Notes: generated by a model not told the origin, from the sequence alone. A stretch of DNA of 64,000 bases from Larimichthys crocea (GCF_000972845.2 NC_040016.1:23496026-23560025), one strand, 5' to 3'; counted from the first letter of the stretch, positions 12,880 to 26,600 are shown. Made by a program: numbers and translations.

Positions 12880-13365
12880 AAACCCACATGGATCCAACAC
12901 ATCAAACCCACGGGATCCACACACACACCAAACCCACATGGATCCAACACATCAAACCCACATGGATCCACACACACCAAACCCACATGGATCCAAACAC
13001 ATCAAACCCACATGGATCCACACACATCAAACCCACATGGATCCAAACACATCAAACCCACATGGATCCACACACATCAAACCCACATGGATCCAACACA
13101 TCAAACCCACATGGATCCAAACACATCAACCCACAGGATCCAACACATCAAACCCACATGGATCCAAACACACAAACCCAACCCACAGGGATCCACACAC
13201 ATCAAACCCACATGGATCCAAACACATCAAACCACAACATGGATCCACACACATCAAACCCACATGGATCAAACACATCAAACCCACATGGATCCACACA
13301 ACCAAACCCAAATGGATCCAACACACAAACCCAAATGGATCAAACACATCAACCCACAGGATCAA
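12880..13365 (+). repeat. Minisatellite, about 24-26 bp unit, with BamHI-like word
   Basis: About 19 units of the form CACATCAAACCCACATGGAT plus CCA(A)CA. Unit length varies by 1-2 bases (CACACA versus AAACACA). It is open in all three plus frames, giving His/Thr/Pro-rich repeats. I see no promoter, splice site or start that would make it coding. Confidence 0.9.
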
Positions 13366-14384
13366 CAACACCTCATCTTATGTGCAACCAACCAAACCAA
13401 CAGATTTATTCAAACAAACGAAGCGCTGCTGCTGTGAGCCATCAGACAGGTGTAAGATATCAGACAGGTGACGCTCTTTGAACACTTTCATTTTGTACGA
13501 TGTGCACAGACCTGAAGGCCAGCCGGAGAAACTGATTAAAATAGGCGACAACAACAACGATATGAAATCAGTACAAATCAGATGTCATGAATTGAACTGT
13601 CAGTGGTAATCTGTGATTTGGAGCATGTAATCAATTAAAAATCAGTAATAATGATGATGCATCTTTTAGGTTTTATGTCTGATAACTACTTGAAATACGA
13701 TGGATTAGTCCACAAGCAAAATAATCGTTCCATCTCGACACTCGCTGGAGAAAGAAGAAGAGGACACGGAGAGATGACGAGCTGCAGTCAAATCGGGAAG
13801 ACATTTGTGGTGTGAGTGAATGGGCGAGCGAGCCTCCACAAAATCAGAGAGAGAGGGAGAGAAGAGAAGGTAACGCCATAGAAAGCGAAGCTCTCTCGCC
13901 CCATCAGAGTGCTCTTTATATAAAACCCTGACAGACGAGTTCAACAACTAAATTTCTAACACGACTGAGCCGAAGCGTCCACACTTCACTGACTGAGACA
14001 GTAACAGGACAGGAAGTCTGTTCAGACTTACAAAATAAAACACACAATATGAAAGAATACACAAAAAAGCAACACATGTATGACACGTATTATCTGTGTG
14101 TCCCTCAGTAACTTGTGTTATGGATTCGTGCTCGTTAATTTGACTTGTTCTGGTCCTTCCGTCTGGTCCGTGTCCTTTAAAAACTCCAGAGACCGTCCAC
14201 ACGAAATGCAAAACCGCAGTAACTGACTCAAATGGTTTCCACAAAACGGGCAAAACATCATAAAACTCCACATAAACTACACAACACTACTCGCTCCGTA
14301 CAGTACTTTCAAAACAAACCACTCACTCAATCACTTCCGGGTCAGATCCGGCTTTTGGTACATTCCCTTTCCGTTTGGTGTTGT
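13366..14384. other. No gene recognised
   Basis: AT-leaning sequence between two minisatellites. Short open frames on the minus strand (13705-13947, 13948-14271) show no family features. Confidence 0.4.
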
Positions 14385-14980
14385 TTTTGTAAATTTGTTT
14401 CAGAATTTGTAAAAGTGTTTCGGAGTTTGTAAATTTGTTTCGGAGTTTGTAAATTTGTTTCGGAGTTTGTAAAAGTGTTTCGGAGTTTGTAAATTTGTTT
14501 CGGAGTTTGTAAAAGTGTTTCGGAGTTTGTAAATTTGTTTCGGAGTTTGTAAAAGTGTTTCGGAGTTTGTAAATTTGTTTCGGAGTTTGTAAAAGTGTTT
14601 CGGAGTTTGTAAATTTGTTTCGGAGTTTGTAAAAGTGTTTCGGAGTTTGTAAATTTGTTTCGGAGTTTGTAAAAGTGTTTCGGAGTTTGTAAATTTGTTT
14701 CGGAGTTTGTAAAAGTGTTTCGGAGTTTGTAAATTTGTTTCGGAGTTTGTAAAAGTGTTTCGGAGTTTGTAAATTTGTTTCGGAGTTTGTAAAAGTGTTT
14801 CGGAGTTTGTAAATTTGTTTCGGAGTTTGTAAAAGTGTTTTGGAGTTTGTAAAAGTGTTTTGGAGTTTGTAAAAGTGTTTTGGAGTTTGTAAAAGTGTTT
14901 TGGAGTTTGTAAAAGTGTTTCGGAGTTTGTAAATTTGTTTCGGAGTTTGTAAAAGTGTTTCGGAGTTTGTAAAAGTGTTT
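14385..14980 (-). repeat. 20-bp minisatellite with 40-bp higher-order unit
   Basis: About 30 units of CGGAGTTTGTAAAAGTGTTT alternating with a variant that has AATTTG in place of AAAGTG; near the right end five units carry TGG for CGG. As 20 is not a multiple of 3 and no frame holds a stop, all three minus frames stay open for about 200 codons (FTNSETLLQTPKQIYKLRN type). Alternation is strict over most of the array. Confidence 0.95.
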
Positions 14981-15319
14981 TGCACTTACCAGCCACCGTA
15001 CCATACAGTCACAGGCCGTCACCGTCCATCAGGAGGTTCAACAGCCATATGAATTCTGACAGTGAATCCTCAGGCGACAGTTGTGGCTCATTGTCGCCAT
15101 CTAGTGACTGTAGTTAAGTACTGACACTAACAAACTAGACACCATTGTAGGTCTTTATGGGATGGATACATTGATAGTTCACGTATCTAACTACAACATG
15201 ACCAAAACATGGAGCCTATCGTGTATATATTTTATAAATAGAATCATAAATGTTGTATTTATGATGTTGTTGTATTTATAATGTTGTATTTATATACATG
15301 TTGTACATCTCCCTTTACT
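14981..15319. other. No gene recognised
   Basis: Flank of the minisatellite with a few TTGTATTTAT words. Nothing I can assign. Confidence 0.4.
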
Positions 15320-15475
15320 AAAAACTCCCTCTCTCTCTATCTCTCTCACGGTCTAGACCGGCCTAGAGTACGGTCTAGACCTGCTCTGCATGAAAAGTGT
15401 CATGAGATAACTTTTGTTATGATATGGCGCTATATAAATAAAATTTAATTGAACTGAATTGAAATTTTAGTGTTT
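15320..15475 (+). repeat. Teleost retroposon 3' tail (TATAAATAAAATT type)
   Basis: CT run, gtctagaccgg palindrome-like core, catgaaaagtgtcatgagat, then ggcgctatataaataaaatt with ATTGAA repeats. This arrangement is a common fish LINE/SINE-type tail, known to me by pattern. Related pieces lie at 23549-23627 and 44131-44187. Confidence 0.6.
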
Positions 15476-16255
15476 TCTTTCCATAAAACTTCCATAAAAA
15501 GAAATGGGACAAGAGATTCCGTTCCACCATTGTAGATGGAATCTTGATCAGGATCTTGTAAGGTGTGCATCTTTCTGTTAACTTTAGTGTGTTGAGCTTG
15601 TTGGTTGTTATACCAGCTCCACCAGAGATGAGCCTGACTGAGGTGGTGTTGTCTTTCAGAAGCATAATGATGACTGAAGGGCTGTCGGTACTCATTAAAA
15701 AGACAAAGCAAAAAAAAATAAAAAAATTTTTACCAACAACACAGGCAAAGACAAATTAAACGCTCCCTGGATTTCACAAAACAGACTAATAAAAACATGC
15801 AAGAAACTTTAAGACAAGGGTTTGAAGGAGAAGCCCAGTGGACTCGAAAACCAAAATCAAGGGGATACATACACTGAGAAACAGAAAATCCTCAACTTAA
15901 ATGGCCAGCTAATGCACAAAGGGACCCAGGGGTGCATATCTTTTCAGACATGAGCACCATGCATAGGATCAGGCATTCCTCTGACTGCTTTGCATTGTGG
16001 GACCATTGTGTATTTCTCCAGGGCAATGGCCCAAACACACGTCCAGGCTATGTAAGGGCTAGAAGGACAGTGATGGAGTACTGAATCAGATAACCTGGCC
16101 TCCACTTGTTTCATAGTTTTGATGTGTTCATTATTCATCTACAATGAAAAAAGTTATGAAAATAGACATTTTTTCTGTATAGTTCAGTGATATCATTTGC
16201 AAATGGTGATTACAAATACAACCGGTAATCAATCTGTCTGCTTTGATGAGAAAGA
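15476..16255. other. No gene recognised; two unassigned minus-strand open frames
   Basis: 15417-15695 and 15944-16138 are open on the minus strand. The second (ending RGMPDPMHGAHV) has a protein-like composition and may be a transposase remnant, but I cannot place it. Confidence 0.35.
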
Positions 16256-19200
16256 ATCCACTCTGTCTTTGTTTTTGCACTTTATTAATTCAGACATACA
16301 GTTGAATATAACAAAGACTGTAGAATATCATCAGTGAGCCTATTGGTAATGAAGGGGCTGGACAGTTAACCTCAGTAGTCGTTTTGGCAGTGAACTTAAT
16401 AATCAACAAGTGGATTAAAATAACAGCACTATCATCATCCCAGGCATTGAGACATGTTTTAGCTTACAAAATACTGTAATGATTTCAAAAGCATCTAGAG
16501 AAACACATTATTGGTATACATTCACTTTATTGCAAGATTTTCTGAAAGCAAGCGTATTATTATTTGTCTTTTTTTTATCAGTTGCATAGTTCAAGCACTT
16601 TTTTCTCCAAAGTAGCAATGGTTATATGTAATAGCAGGACATACTGTAACTGAAATCCAAAATATTATATACATTGACTAATGTATATTCTTTATTTTTG
16701 TCATCCATAAATGCTACATCTACAGTAGTATCAAAGATTAGACACCACCTTTTGGCTGTCATGTCTTAACACATCAGATTCCAATTAATCCAAAAAATAT
16801 CTATGATCTGCTCCTTCAAATAAGCCTCAAGAGCAATACAATAAAAACAGTCTTCTTTGTGAAAAATGCAAAACGTAATTGAGTGTAAAAATTTAACCTG
16901 TCAACTTGTCATCAAATATCCATGCATCTAAAAAAATATGTACTGCCTCCTTTGAACATATTCCCTTTCCAAAAGAAAAACTTAAAAGAAGAAAAAATAG
17001 AAGTATTCTCTTAAATCCTTTTTTATTTTTGCGTTATGAGAGCTGTTAACTAGCTTTATTTCCACATAAAATTTCATTTTCTTTAAAATATTGTCTTTGA
17101 ATCTGAGTTTGGACAGACAAAAACTTTCTACAAAGACAGGTCACTTGAAAATATAAGTGCATGAGGGGAAAAACAGGAGTAGTAAATATAAATAACACAG
17201 ACACAACAAGAGGAAGAGGTGTGTATGTGTGTGGTTGCTTCATCCTTAATCTGGAGGAAGTTGAACAAGAAATATGGTCTGACTTAGAGAGATGCCAAGA
17301 TCCTGTGACAGTTTGAACACATCCCGAGTTTATAGTACAGATCATAATGACTTTCTAAGGATGTGTAACATTAGAATATCAAACTCTCCACTTTCAGTTC
17401 ACAGCCACTCATAAAATATCAGTAGATATAGTCACAACTCCATCCCCATTCACATACTGATCCTGTTTAATCAGTGGCTTCCAAATAGAATGTACTAAAA
17501 CAGTTTGGTTAATTTCTGCATTCAAACTTAGGATGTAATTTAAATGTAATAATGTATTATTTACTTTATTCACATAATACATGTATTTCAAAAGAATTTT
17601 ATGATGAAAGATTGGCCATTTCTAGATAAAGATTAGATTTTTGAAAATGTCCAACACTCATTGGTACAATAAATCATTTAATAATCATTCTCCCAGATTC
17701 AAACATTGCCTCTTTTGTCATTAATATGTCCATTCATCACAACACACACACAGACATGTTTTAGACTTATGGCACTGCATTGTTGGCTGAAATGTTGTTC
17801 GGATATGTTACATGACAGTATTTTAATAATTCCACTCAAATAACTGCATTATCAGCGAACTCCTCCTTACACAGACGTTTTTTCACAATTGTTTTTTTCT
17901 AGCAGAGTTACACTTCTAAGGTCACTTCTATTTTCACTTTCCACATACAGTGTAGCTTTTATAAACACATATCCAACATACTTTACCTACATGTAGACAA
18001 TCAATTGCAGAATTTCGATGCGGTCCACTGAACTGGATGCTTAATGCTTAAATGCTAAAGGTACACACAGTGGCTGGTGGTGAGGTGATCCCTTCAGGAA
18101 GCAACTGTCTCATAGATATTCATATTCATATGCATATGCATCAGTTCTAGATTAGAGATGTATGCTGAGTGCCAACATTCTGTGCCAAAACAGTACAGAA
18201 ATATGAGATGTATAGATTAGTTTTTGATGTGGAGTTTGTCTCAGAGTGTGTTTGCATGAGCACACGCTGAAGAAACTGAATTGGCAATGGCTTGTTGAGT
18301 CTGGGGTAAAAAAATTGTGTTGCAGCCTAAATATAGAAGATGGTGTCATGTTCTTTATTATAATGGGGAAAATCAGGTCACTTCCTGTCTGACACCTCTA
18401 GTCCAGCCACAATAAACAAGTCTGTAGTGTCTAACAATACTCCACCATGAAGATGTGACAATGCCCATAATGCAATGAATTCAGTAACATTTCAGTCTTA
18501 CAATCTGAATTGCTTGATTTTCCTCCAGGTTTTGTGACAAAAGTAAATGTTTTATCCCCAGATATGCTGACCTGTGCTGTTATTATGGGGAACATAAGAT
18601 TAAGGAGCTAACAGTGCTAACCAGGTTACAGAGGGTGTATGTATGTAGCATCACTAAGACATGGCTGAATGAACTCACTTCAGACTCACTGGTAACTCTG
18701 GGCGGCTTTCAACTTGAGAGAGCTGAAGACAGACAGGAAGGCAGGCAGAGAGAGGGTGAATGACACACAGCAAAGGAAACGTCTGTGGACCACAGGGTTG
18801 GAACCTGGTAGTTGCAGGAAGGACTCACCCTTGTGTGTGGGAAGCCCACCAGTTTGGTGTGAAAGATTCAAGAGATTCAGGGAAGCAAAATATTATAAAT
18901 GTAACATTACATTTGACCCAATTAAATGTATGGAAAACTAAAGGTTGCATATGAGTGTAATTGAGAGTGAAGTTGATAGTGATGGGAGTAATGTAGGGGT
19001 TGGAGGTTTGAGTGAAACAGACATCATAGTGACTTCAGAAGGAGAGTTTTCAGCTTTTTAAAAAGGATGAGAGGCTACACTTTATCAGTTGTCAAAGGAT
19101 CAAAATATGTCAGTGGGGGCCCTGAGCCTCTAAGCCTGCCCTGAGCACCACCCCTCACTGTGCCACAACCCATTGGTGGTTGATATGCAGATTTGATGGT

Positions 19201-20569
19201 ATGGAATGAATGCCTTCCTTTATGTTTAGAGTCCAGAAGCATGTTCAAAGTTTCTCTGTAGGGTTTAGACTCTTGTCCATTAATCGAACTCAGTGACATA
19301 TGTTCATATGGCCTCATCCTTCTCCAATTCTTTCTCTAGATTAATTTCTGCAGCTCTTTTCATTGCCCCTCTACATGGGCCTCACATATTCAGTCTTTTC
19401 TTCTGAACTGAATGTTGAATCTAGAAATGTTCAATGACATTTTGTCATTAAGAGTGCAAAACATCTCACCAACAATGTAGTTAATCAGTAATCTCTACTT
19501 TGTAGGTGTGTCCTGAGCTAAATTATATAGAAATATTTCATAATTTTAAGATGGTAAGACATCTGGAGCGTTCCTTTGTGCTACAGGGCACACATAGTGG
19601 GAGGCCATTGTGAACTGGATGAACTGGAGATGGGGAGGTGAGTTTGCAAGTCTTTATAGTCTTCCATTCCATCCATCCACAGCTTTCTGTGTTTTTGTTG
19701 TTTAGTTTTTAGGTGCTAAAGTAATTTGTCTGGGGCCATCTTCATATCTTCATTGTTCAGTTGTCCAGTGATTACTCAGAAAGTGGCTCCATCAAACTTT
19801 ACAGAAGCTAGGGCTTGAGCTGCAGACAAAAGAAAGGCAGGCAAAGAAAGATAAGGTAACCTCATTTTACATTACCTGCATATCACTGAGTACAGAGCAC
19901 TGGTTACTATTATTGGAAATAAATTGAAATGTATCTTTGTAATCCATTTTAGGAACAACTGATTTGAGTGTTCTGTGCTTCTGTTCCAATAATCTGTGTA
20001 ATAACATATCCTAAGCTACTACTTACCTGGGTATCTACTTGACAATGACAACATTGTTCAACACAAGGTCTAGCCTATTTTGTTGTCTGGAGCTTTCAAC
20101 TACATCTCTTGACCTCCCTTAGAGTTGCTCAGTTATGATATGAGATGCTTTTCAGGAAACTAAAAAGGACCTTGCATTCAGAACTTTGAGAATGGACCTC
20201 CATGCTTAGTAAAGACGATGTTTAGATTGAAAAGTAGGTAGTTCATTTCTGTTGTCTCTATTGCTTCTTGCAAACCAGAGGCAAAAGTGTGAAAAAATGG
20301 CTGCAGTAATAAGTATCTGAATCTATTTTAGTTTAATTATGTTACAAGTTTGACAGTGATATGGAGCACTTTGCCCAAAATGGCTCATTGTGATCTTAAA
20401 CTTCTAAACATAAGCACTGCGATTCAAAACCAATCTCATTTAAACATAATGCATCATATCATGAACCTGAAAAACAACCACAGAAAGTGAAGTGAGCACA
20501 GGTTCTAAACAGGGTAGGACAAAGAAGACTGTAGGGACGTGTGGTGAACAGTGACTCACCTTGTATGAT
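16256..20569 (-). other. plekha6: Probable plekha6 3' UTR
   Basis: AT-rich sequence with no recognised coding region, running from the e17 stop leftward. The first AATAAA placed in a typical 3'-end setting (AATAAAGTGC) is on the minus strand at 16281-16286; another candidate lies near 16527. A UTR of about 4.3 kb is long but believable. It may contain introns or end earlier. The half from 17812 onward is duplicated at 1-2770. Confidence 0.45.
16281..16286 (-). terminator. Candidate poly(A) signal AATAAA
   Basis: TTTATT on the plus strand is AATAAA on the minus strand, followed downstream by a T/G-rich stretch (minus-strand view of gtttttgcac and cactctgtc). It is the leftmost good candidate for the plekha6 3' end. 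Confidence 0.4.
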
Positions 20570-20667
20570 TCACACATTCATGATGTGGGCAGAGTTGGGG
20601 AAGTCAGCAGAGGAAGGGGGAGGTGCCAGGCTGGTTGGGGAGGTAGGGGAACTTGGGGCACACTGGG
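20570..20667 (-). CDS. plekha6: plekha6 e17: last coding exon with stop
   Basis: 98 coding bp, phase 1 start, acceptor catctcactccag/CCCAGTG, stop TGA at 20570-20572. Encodes A-QCAPSSPTSPTSLAPPPS and ends SADFPNSAHIMNV. The final M-x-V resembles a class II PDZ ligand; the mammalian protein, from memory, also ends in M-x-V. The acceptor choice is fixed by e16 phase and by the QCA/PTSP similarity. Two degraded copies exist at 2772-2870 and 3949-4045. Confidence 0.87.
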
Positions 20668-23600
20668 CTGGAGTGAGATGGGGGAAGCAAGAGGCATAAA
20701 ATGGAAAGAAAAACAAGGAGTGAACCAATCAAGGGGAGAAGTACAGTGAGATGAGTCAATGAAGAGGAGGGGTTTCTCTGCAGACATGACTGGGAAAATC
20801 CAGACATCTGTGGACTTTCAAGGTAAAGAATTCTGATCACCATGTAACCTTTAATATGGACTATTTTAGCCTTCAAAAAGGGGGGACATGTATGTAAAAC
20901 ATGTATGTATCTCTAAACCATAGTTTGTAAACTTGTTCATATGTTTGTAACTTTAAATTCTGAGCAGCAAACTTGGATGTACATCGATACAAGCTGAACA
21001 TTTCATTTTCTGAAACAAACTCTGTTTTGTACATTTGTGCGTTCAATAAAAAGGGGGGTCTTCAACTTCTGACCCATCAGCTTTGTTGAAGCTGTTGAAA
21101 TTTATATAAAATAAGATTAATGCAGTAGATTTTGAGAAGGTCAAGGTTTTGTGTGGTCCAGTGGGATCTTCTAAGTAGTAGCTGGCTAGCTGTCGACTGT
21201 CTTGTGATTGACAGAACCTAACCAAGTAAGGTTAGGTACCAAACCAACCAAGCAGTTTTACTCAGGCTGATTGGCCACATGTTAAAGGTCCCGCCCCTGC
21301 TTCTAATAAAGGTCAGTGCATACAACAGTAACATTCAGTAAGCATATTTAAAGTCTATGTGCATGTACACACGCTCCTGCCTCAGTGTTTCTGCTGCACA
21401 GGTCATGAAGCATCAGGCTTTCAGGCCTGGAAGTGAATGCACAAAATTGCAAAACAGAGTTTCCAGCCTGACACTGAGATACTGCAAGTATGTTTATGTG
21501 AGCTTGCAGCATAAAATGCATAGATACATTTATAAATGTACAAGTTTGTTACAAGTTTTGGATATATATTACATTATTCCATAATTAAGGAAATGTTTAG
21601 ATATTTCACTGGATTAGTAAAAAAGTGCAACCTGAAAAGTCTGGTCGCTGTTATATTGTTGATGACATGATGAAGCATGATGGAGCTATGTAGCTATAAA
21701 CTGCACAAAGGCATGTGAAAGAAAAGAAAGATAAAGAAAAGCCTGATGACATTATCATAGAATACAGAACACACAGTTGTTTATGTGGTGTGATTCATGG
21801 TAAAATTTGTATTTTCCACTTTAATGTGTTGTTTAATGTTTACTGTGCACTATGGGAACAATGGACAAATGATGAGGGTATCTTTCTGTAAAAACAAAGG
21901 CACATGTTGCTAATTAATGCATGGCTTAACCTTATTAAATCAATCATCTTGTTTACCCAATTTCTAGAAACCCTCCATGGGATGTGTGAATTGCACTTCC
22001 CTGGACTGACTGATGGGATAACATTTTTATTCTTCTGCGCTATTTTAATGTCTTTATGAAATAACATCTATTTTTTTGACATATATTTGTGCTCTTCTGG
22101 GGAAACTGTACCTAAACTGATGTCAAAATGTATGAACTGAAATACTAAATAGCTGGATTTGCTCTGGTGTAGATACATTAGCATATATAGTATATTTGTC
22201 AATGAAGGTGTTGTAAGTATGACATGAAGATAACATTCTAAAATGCACAATGAAATAAGACAGCATATTCTAAAGTGTAAAAATAATAAATAATAAATAA
22301 TAAAATAAGGCAATCAGACAATCAAACAGACGATCTACGAGGATTCCATGCTGTCCTTGTTAATTTGGCACCACAATTGGTGTGCTGTTTGCTGTAATAT
22401 TACAGCAAATTCGTCTATAAGAGGGACCAGAGAGGCAACAGCAACTGTGCGTGCCACACCTTACACTGAAAAAATGTCCTATTCTTAACCCTGCTACATT
22501 GCTACCTACTAAGGGTGATGTGATCCCCATAACTGCATAAATGTTAACCTTGCCCTGACATTACAGAAACTTCTTGTTCCAAATATGGAGGGTATGCAAT
22601 TTGTGAACACCCGATATATGCACCAATGAGAACTGGTAACACTGTTTCTATTTTAACAGATTCCAGATTTTTGTGTTAGGGTTATTTTAAATCAGGATTA
22701 GATTTCTGATATAAATTGGGTAAATCATGAAGGTGTGTGTAGAAATATATATGAAGTAGTGTTGAAAGTGAGTACTGTGGCTTGTTGTGTGATCACATAG
22801 TGCAGTTATTGGAAGAGAGTTAGTGATGTGAAGATGCTGATAGTGGCACCCATGTGTAGAGAGTCCTCACCAGAGAGAAGACGGCTGCGGCGAGACGCCT
22901 CAGCAGCCAGAGCACAGGATAGCTCAATGCGCTTCTCCTGCTCTTGCAGCTGCTGCTGGGAACTGACTGGAGCTCCACCCTCCACCGGGCCGTCCAGGAG
23001 AGGAACCATGTTCTGCAAACTGACAGTGGGAAGATGAAAGGCAGAGAAAAATGTATTGTGATCTGCATCAGAAGGACATCATGTTGCCAAATTGGACAGC
23101 AAATTGGACCAATAGGTATAGATGTATAATGTTTTGATACATATATGAGCAGCATAAAAAATTGACTGAAAATTGAATAAAGCTAAGTCTGAGTCAAAAA
23201 CTCACTTTGATTTGGCAATGAGGGTTTTGATCCGTTCCAGTTTCTTCTGCTTCTCCTTTTGTTCCTCGGGGCTCAGAGGAGTGTTATCCTCCACATCCAG
23301 GTAACGCTCTGGGATCAGAGCGTTTTCAGGAGCCATCAGCTACGTAGCAGACATCAGCAGACATAATGCACAAAAATAAACTTGGATCCACACACATACA
23401 GTGATATAATATACCTTTCATAAGATCTAAATAGTGAGCTTCTATGGCACACAAAACAGTTATGTCTTTCAAATTTTGTTAACAAATGTGTTAAAAATCT
23501 GTATTAGTGAGCACTGCTGAAACCTTGACTGAAAACTCTACTCAAACTTTCTCTCTCTCTCTCTAATCTCTCTTTTGCTATGATATGGCACTATATGAAT

Positions 23601-26600
23601 AAAATTAAATTGAATTGAATTGAATTGCTGAGTTAAACAGCAGGATTATTGCACAGGTGTTGCCTGCCTGACTTGTCACAATAAAATGTGCAGTTTGATC
23701 TTGCAAAATATTTACATATTTACATCTATTAGGCACTGAAGTACCATTGATGAGATTTTTCATTGTGACCTCTGGAATGTTGGCTTAATGGCTGTGTGAA
23801 GTTGCTTGATATTGGCAAGAAATGGAACATGCATACATGGGGGCAGCAGTGGCTCAGGAGGTAAAGCAGGTAATCCACCATCAGATGATCAGCATTTGAA
23901 TCCCTGGATCTGCCTTGCACGCAAGGCCAATACTTCCAAATTCTCAGAAACAATGTTGGAAATGTCTCATAGTAGTGAAATTTATATATATATATATATT
24001 GTTTATGGACAACAGCTCTGGTGGACATTCCTCGTGTTGCGTGATAAAACTTCCCATTTTAGTGTTCTTTTATTGTAACCGCACTAAAAAATGTTTACTG
24101 GTGGGTGTTGATGTAACATAGATTTTACATTTAATTTGACTCAGATATGTCATCTTCCACTTACAACGAACCAAACCAAGTTGGCCTAACACACTTTCTC
24201 ACATGCTGATATCACGTTGACCTAACAAGAATTTTAACACCCTAATATCAAAGATTTTCCAGTTGGTAGTACTTCTACCAACTTCCACAGACATGCGCGT
24301 TGCAAGGCTGTATGGGGTTTCCATACCTCTGCGCAGGGGCAAATTTAAGGGGGAACGTACCTGGTCATGACCAAGAACTTCAACGTTTGCCTTGCTGGAA
24401 ATAGTGATTGTCTTTTATGGTAAGTACTAGTGTTTCTTTACTTGGTTTACAAGGTGGATAGTGTTAATGTCATCATGTGCTACTGTAGACCTATATAAAA
24501 TGAATCAGTTGTTGTGAATGTTTATCGTCTCCAACGAACTGTGTTAGCTAAGTTGGGATTGTTAACTGGTGTTAGCTTCGCTAGTCACGTCTACCACGTT
24601 AGCTACAGTATACAACAGTTTAGAATAGTGATGCACGATATGAAAAATGTCAACCAATACCGATAATTTTCTGCTTCTCATGTCCGGATAACTTCATATT
24701 TCAACCCGAAAGTCCCCGTACGGGGGACAGCATGACGTGCATGCACAATACAGATGATCAGCGTCTGCTAGGAAGCATCAATCCTGACATGTAGCATACC
24801 AAAATGACAGAGAAATTCAGCTAAAAACTCTACCAAGCATTGCTACCCAAACGAAACATAGTTCAATCCCGAAGCAATTATCTGGGCATGTAACAAAAAC
24901 AGAAAAACGAAAACAGTGCATGCCCACTTTAGCGCTTCTGATAATTCCACCACTTGAACCAAACCACACAAACGTTGCGTTAAAGCAGAGACTCTGCTGA
25001 TTACAAAGATATGTGTCTCATCACTGTGCCATGAAAACTCGGCGAGCTAGCCCCCAAAGAGTAGCAAAAAAATCCACAAAACGATACAGTATGTCTTATC
25101 CTTGCCGTTTTGTGTCAAAAGTTCTATTCCAGCGTGAAGAAACTGCTGCTAATGTCTCCTGCTATGTCTCTGCTTTAGTTTGAATCAATCACGAAGCTCC
25201 TGGTTGTTTACATAAAGACAAAGAGGCTTTGACAGTGAAGTGTGACCTCTTGCTGCCATACTACCTTTGGGTTTACTTCATTCTGGATCGTCATTGGTGG
25301 GTCAAAGGTGAATGTGGGCGGTACTAATCGATTTTCCTAACTCTGGTTGGTCGACAGGTGAGAGGTGTCAATCATCCACACTCTGTGTTGTTTTAGCCTT
25401 AGCAGCACTGCTAGCTGTTACCGTGGCTGCTTCATATTCTTTTAATATCGCTTGTTTCAAACATTGCGTCATATTAAAACTCGAAGTCTTCTTTCCTCCT
25501 CTCGTAATCGACGCTGAACAACTTTTGCAAACAGCAATGCTGTTGTTATCTTCTGCCACACTGGTGAAGACATGTTCATTATTAGTCTGGCAGAGACGGG
25601 GCCAGGCTTGGGTCCTGCCAATACGGCGCGATAGCTTTTGGGGCTATGGAAAACTGTGATGTAGCATGCCGTCCGTCCGTCCGTCTTCTTCCGCTTATCC
25701 GATTACGGGTCACGGGGGCAGCAGCTTCAGCAGGGCGGCCCAGACTTCCCTCTCCCCAGCCACTTCTGCCAGCTCTCCCAGGGGGACCCCAAGGCGTTCC
25801 CAGGCCAGCTGAGAGACATAGTCCCTCCAGTGTGTCCTGGGTCTTCCCCGGGGCCGCCTCCCGGAGGGACGTGCCCAGAACATCTCACCAGGGAGATGTC
25901 CAGGAGGCATCCTCACGAGATGCCCGAGGCACCTTAACTGGTTCCTCTCGATGCGGAGGAGCAGCAGTTCTACTCTGAGCTCCTCACGGATGGCCGAGCT
26001 TCTCATCCTATCTCTAAGGGAGAGCCCAGCCACCCTGCGAAGGAAGCTCATTTCGGCCGCTTGTATTCGCGATCTTATTCTTTCGGTCACTACCCAAAGC
26101 TCGTGACCATAGGTGAGGGTAGGAACGTAGATCGACTGGTAAATCGAGAGCTTCGCCTTTCGGCTCAGCTCCTTCTTCACCACGACGGACCGGTGCAGAG
26201 TCCGCATCACTGCAGAAGCCGCACCGATCCGCCGGTCGATCTCCCGTTCCATCCTTCCCTCACTCACAAGACCCCGAGATACTTGAACTCCTCCACTTGA
26301 GGCAGGATCTCATCCCCGACCCGGAGACTGCACTCCACCCTTTTCCGGCTGAGAACCATGGCCTCGGATTTGGAGGTGCTGATTCTCATCCCAGCCGATT
26401 CGCACTCGGCTGCAAACCGCTCCAGAGAGAGCTGAAGGTCACGCTCCGATGAAGCCAACAGGACTAGATTGTCCGCAAAAAGCAGCGACCCAATCCTGAG
26501 GCCACAGAATTGCAGCCCCTCAACGCCCTGGCTGCGCCTAGAGATTCTGTCCAGAAAGGTTATGAACAGAACCAGTGACAAAGGGCAGCCCTGGCGGAGT

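Larger units (their letters stand above)
17812..23560. repeat. Good copy of the plekha6 3' region (partner of 1-7021)
   Basis: Exons e15-e17 are intact here with consensus splice sites, whereas the partner copy is frameshifted, so this is the copy to trust. Confidence 0.85.

Noticed and set aside
12865..13481. Three His/Thr/Pro-rich open frames on the plus strand
   Set aside because: Readings of the 25-bp minisatellite.
14385..14980. CRISPR-like array
   Set aside because: Units are contiguous with no unique spacers, and the sequence is eukaryotic.
14323..15022. Three overlapping open frames of about 200 codons with FTNSETLLQTPK-type repeats
   Set aside because: They are the three readings of a 20-bp minisatellite without stops; no gene structure supports them.
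15944..16138. Minus-strand frame ending RGMPDPMHGAHV as a transposase piece
   Set aside because: Protein-like, but I could not tie it to any family with confidence.
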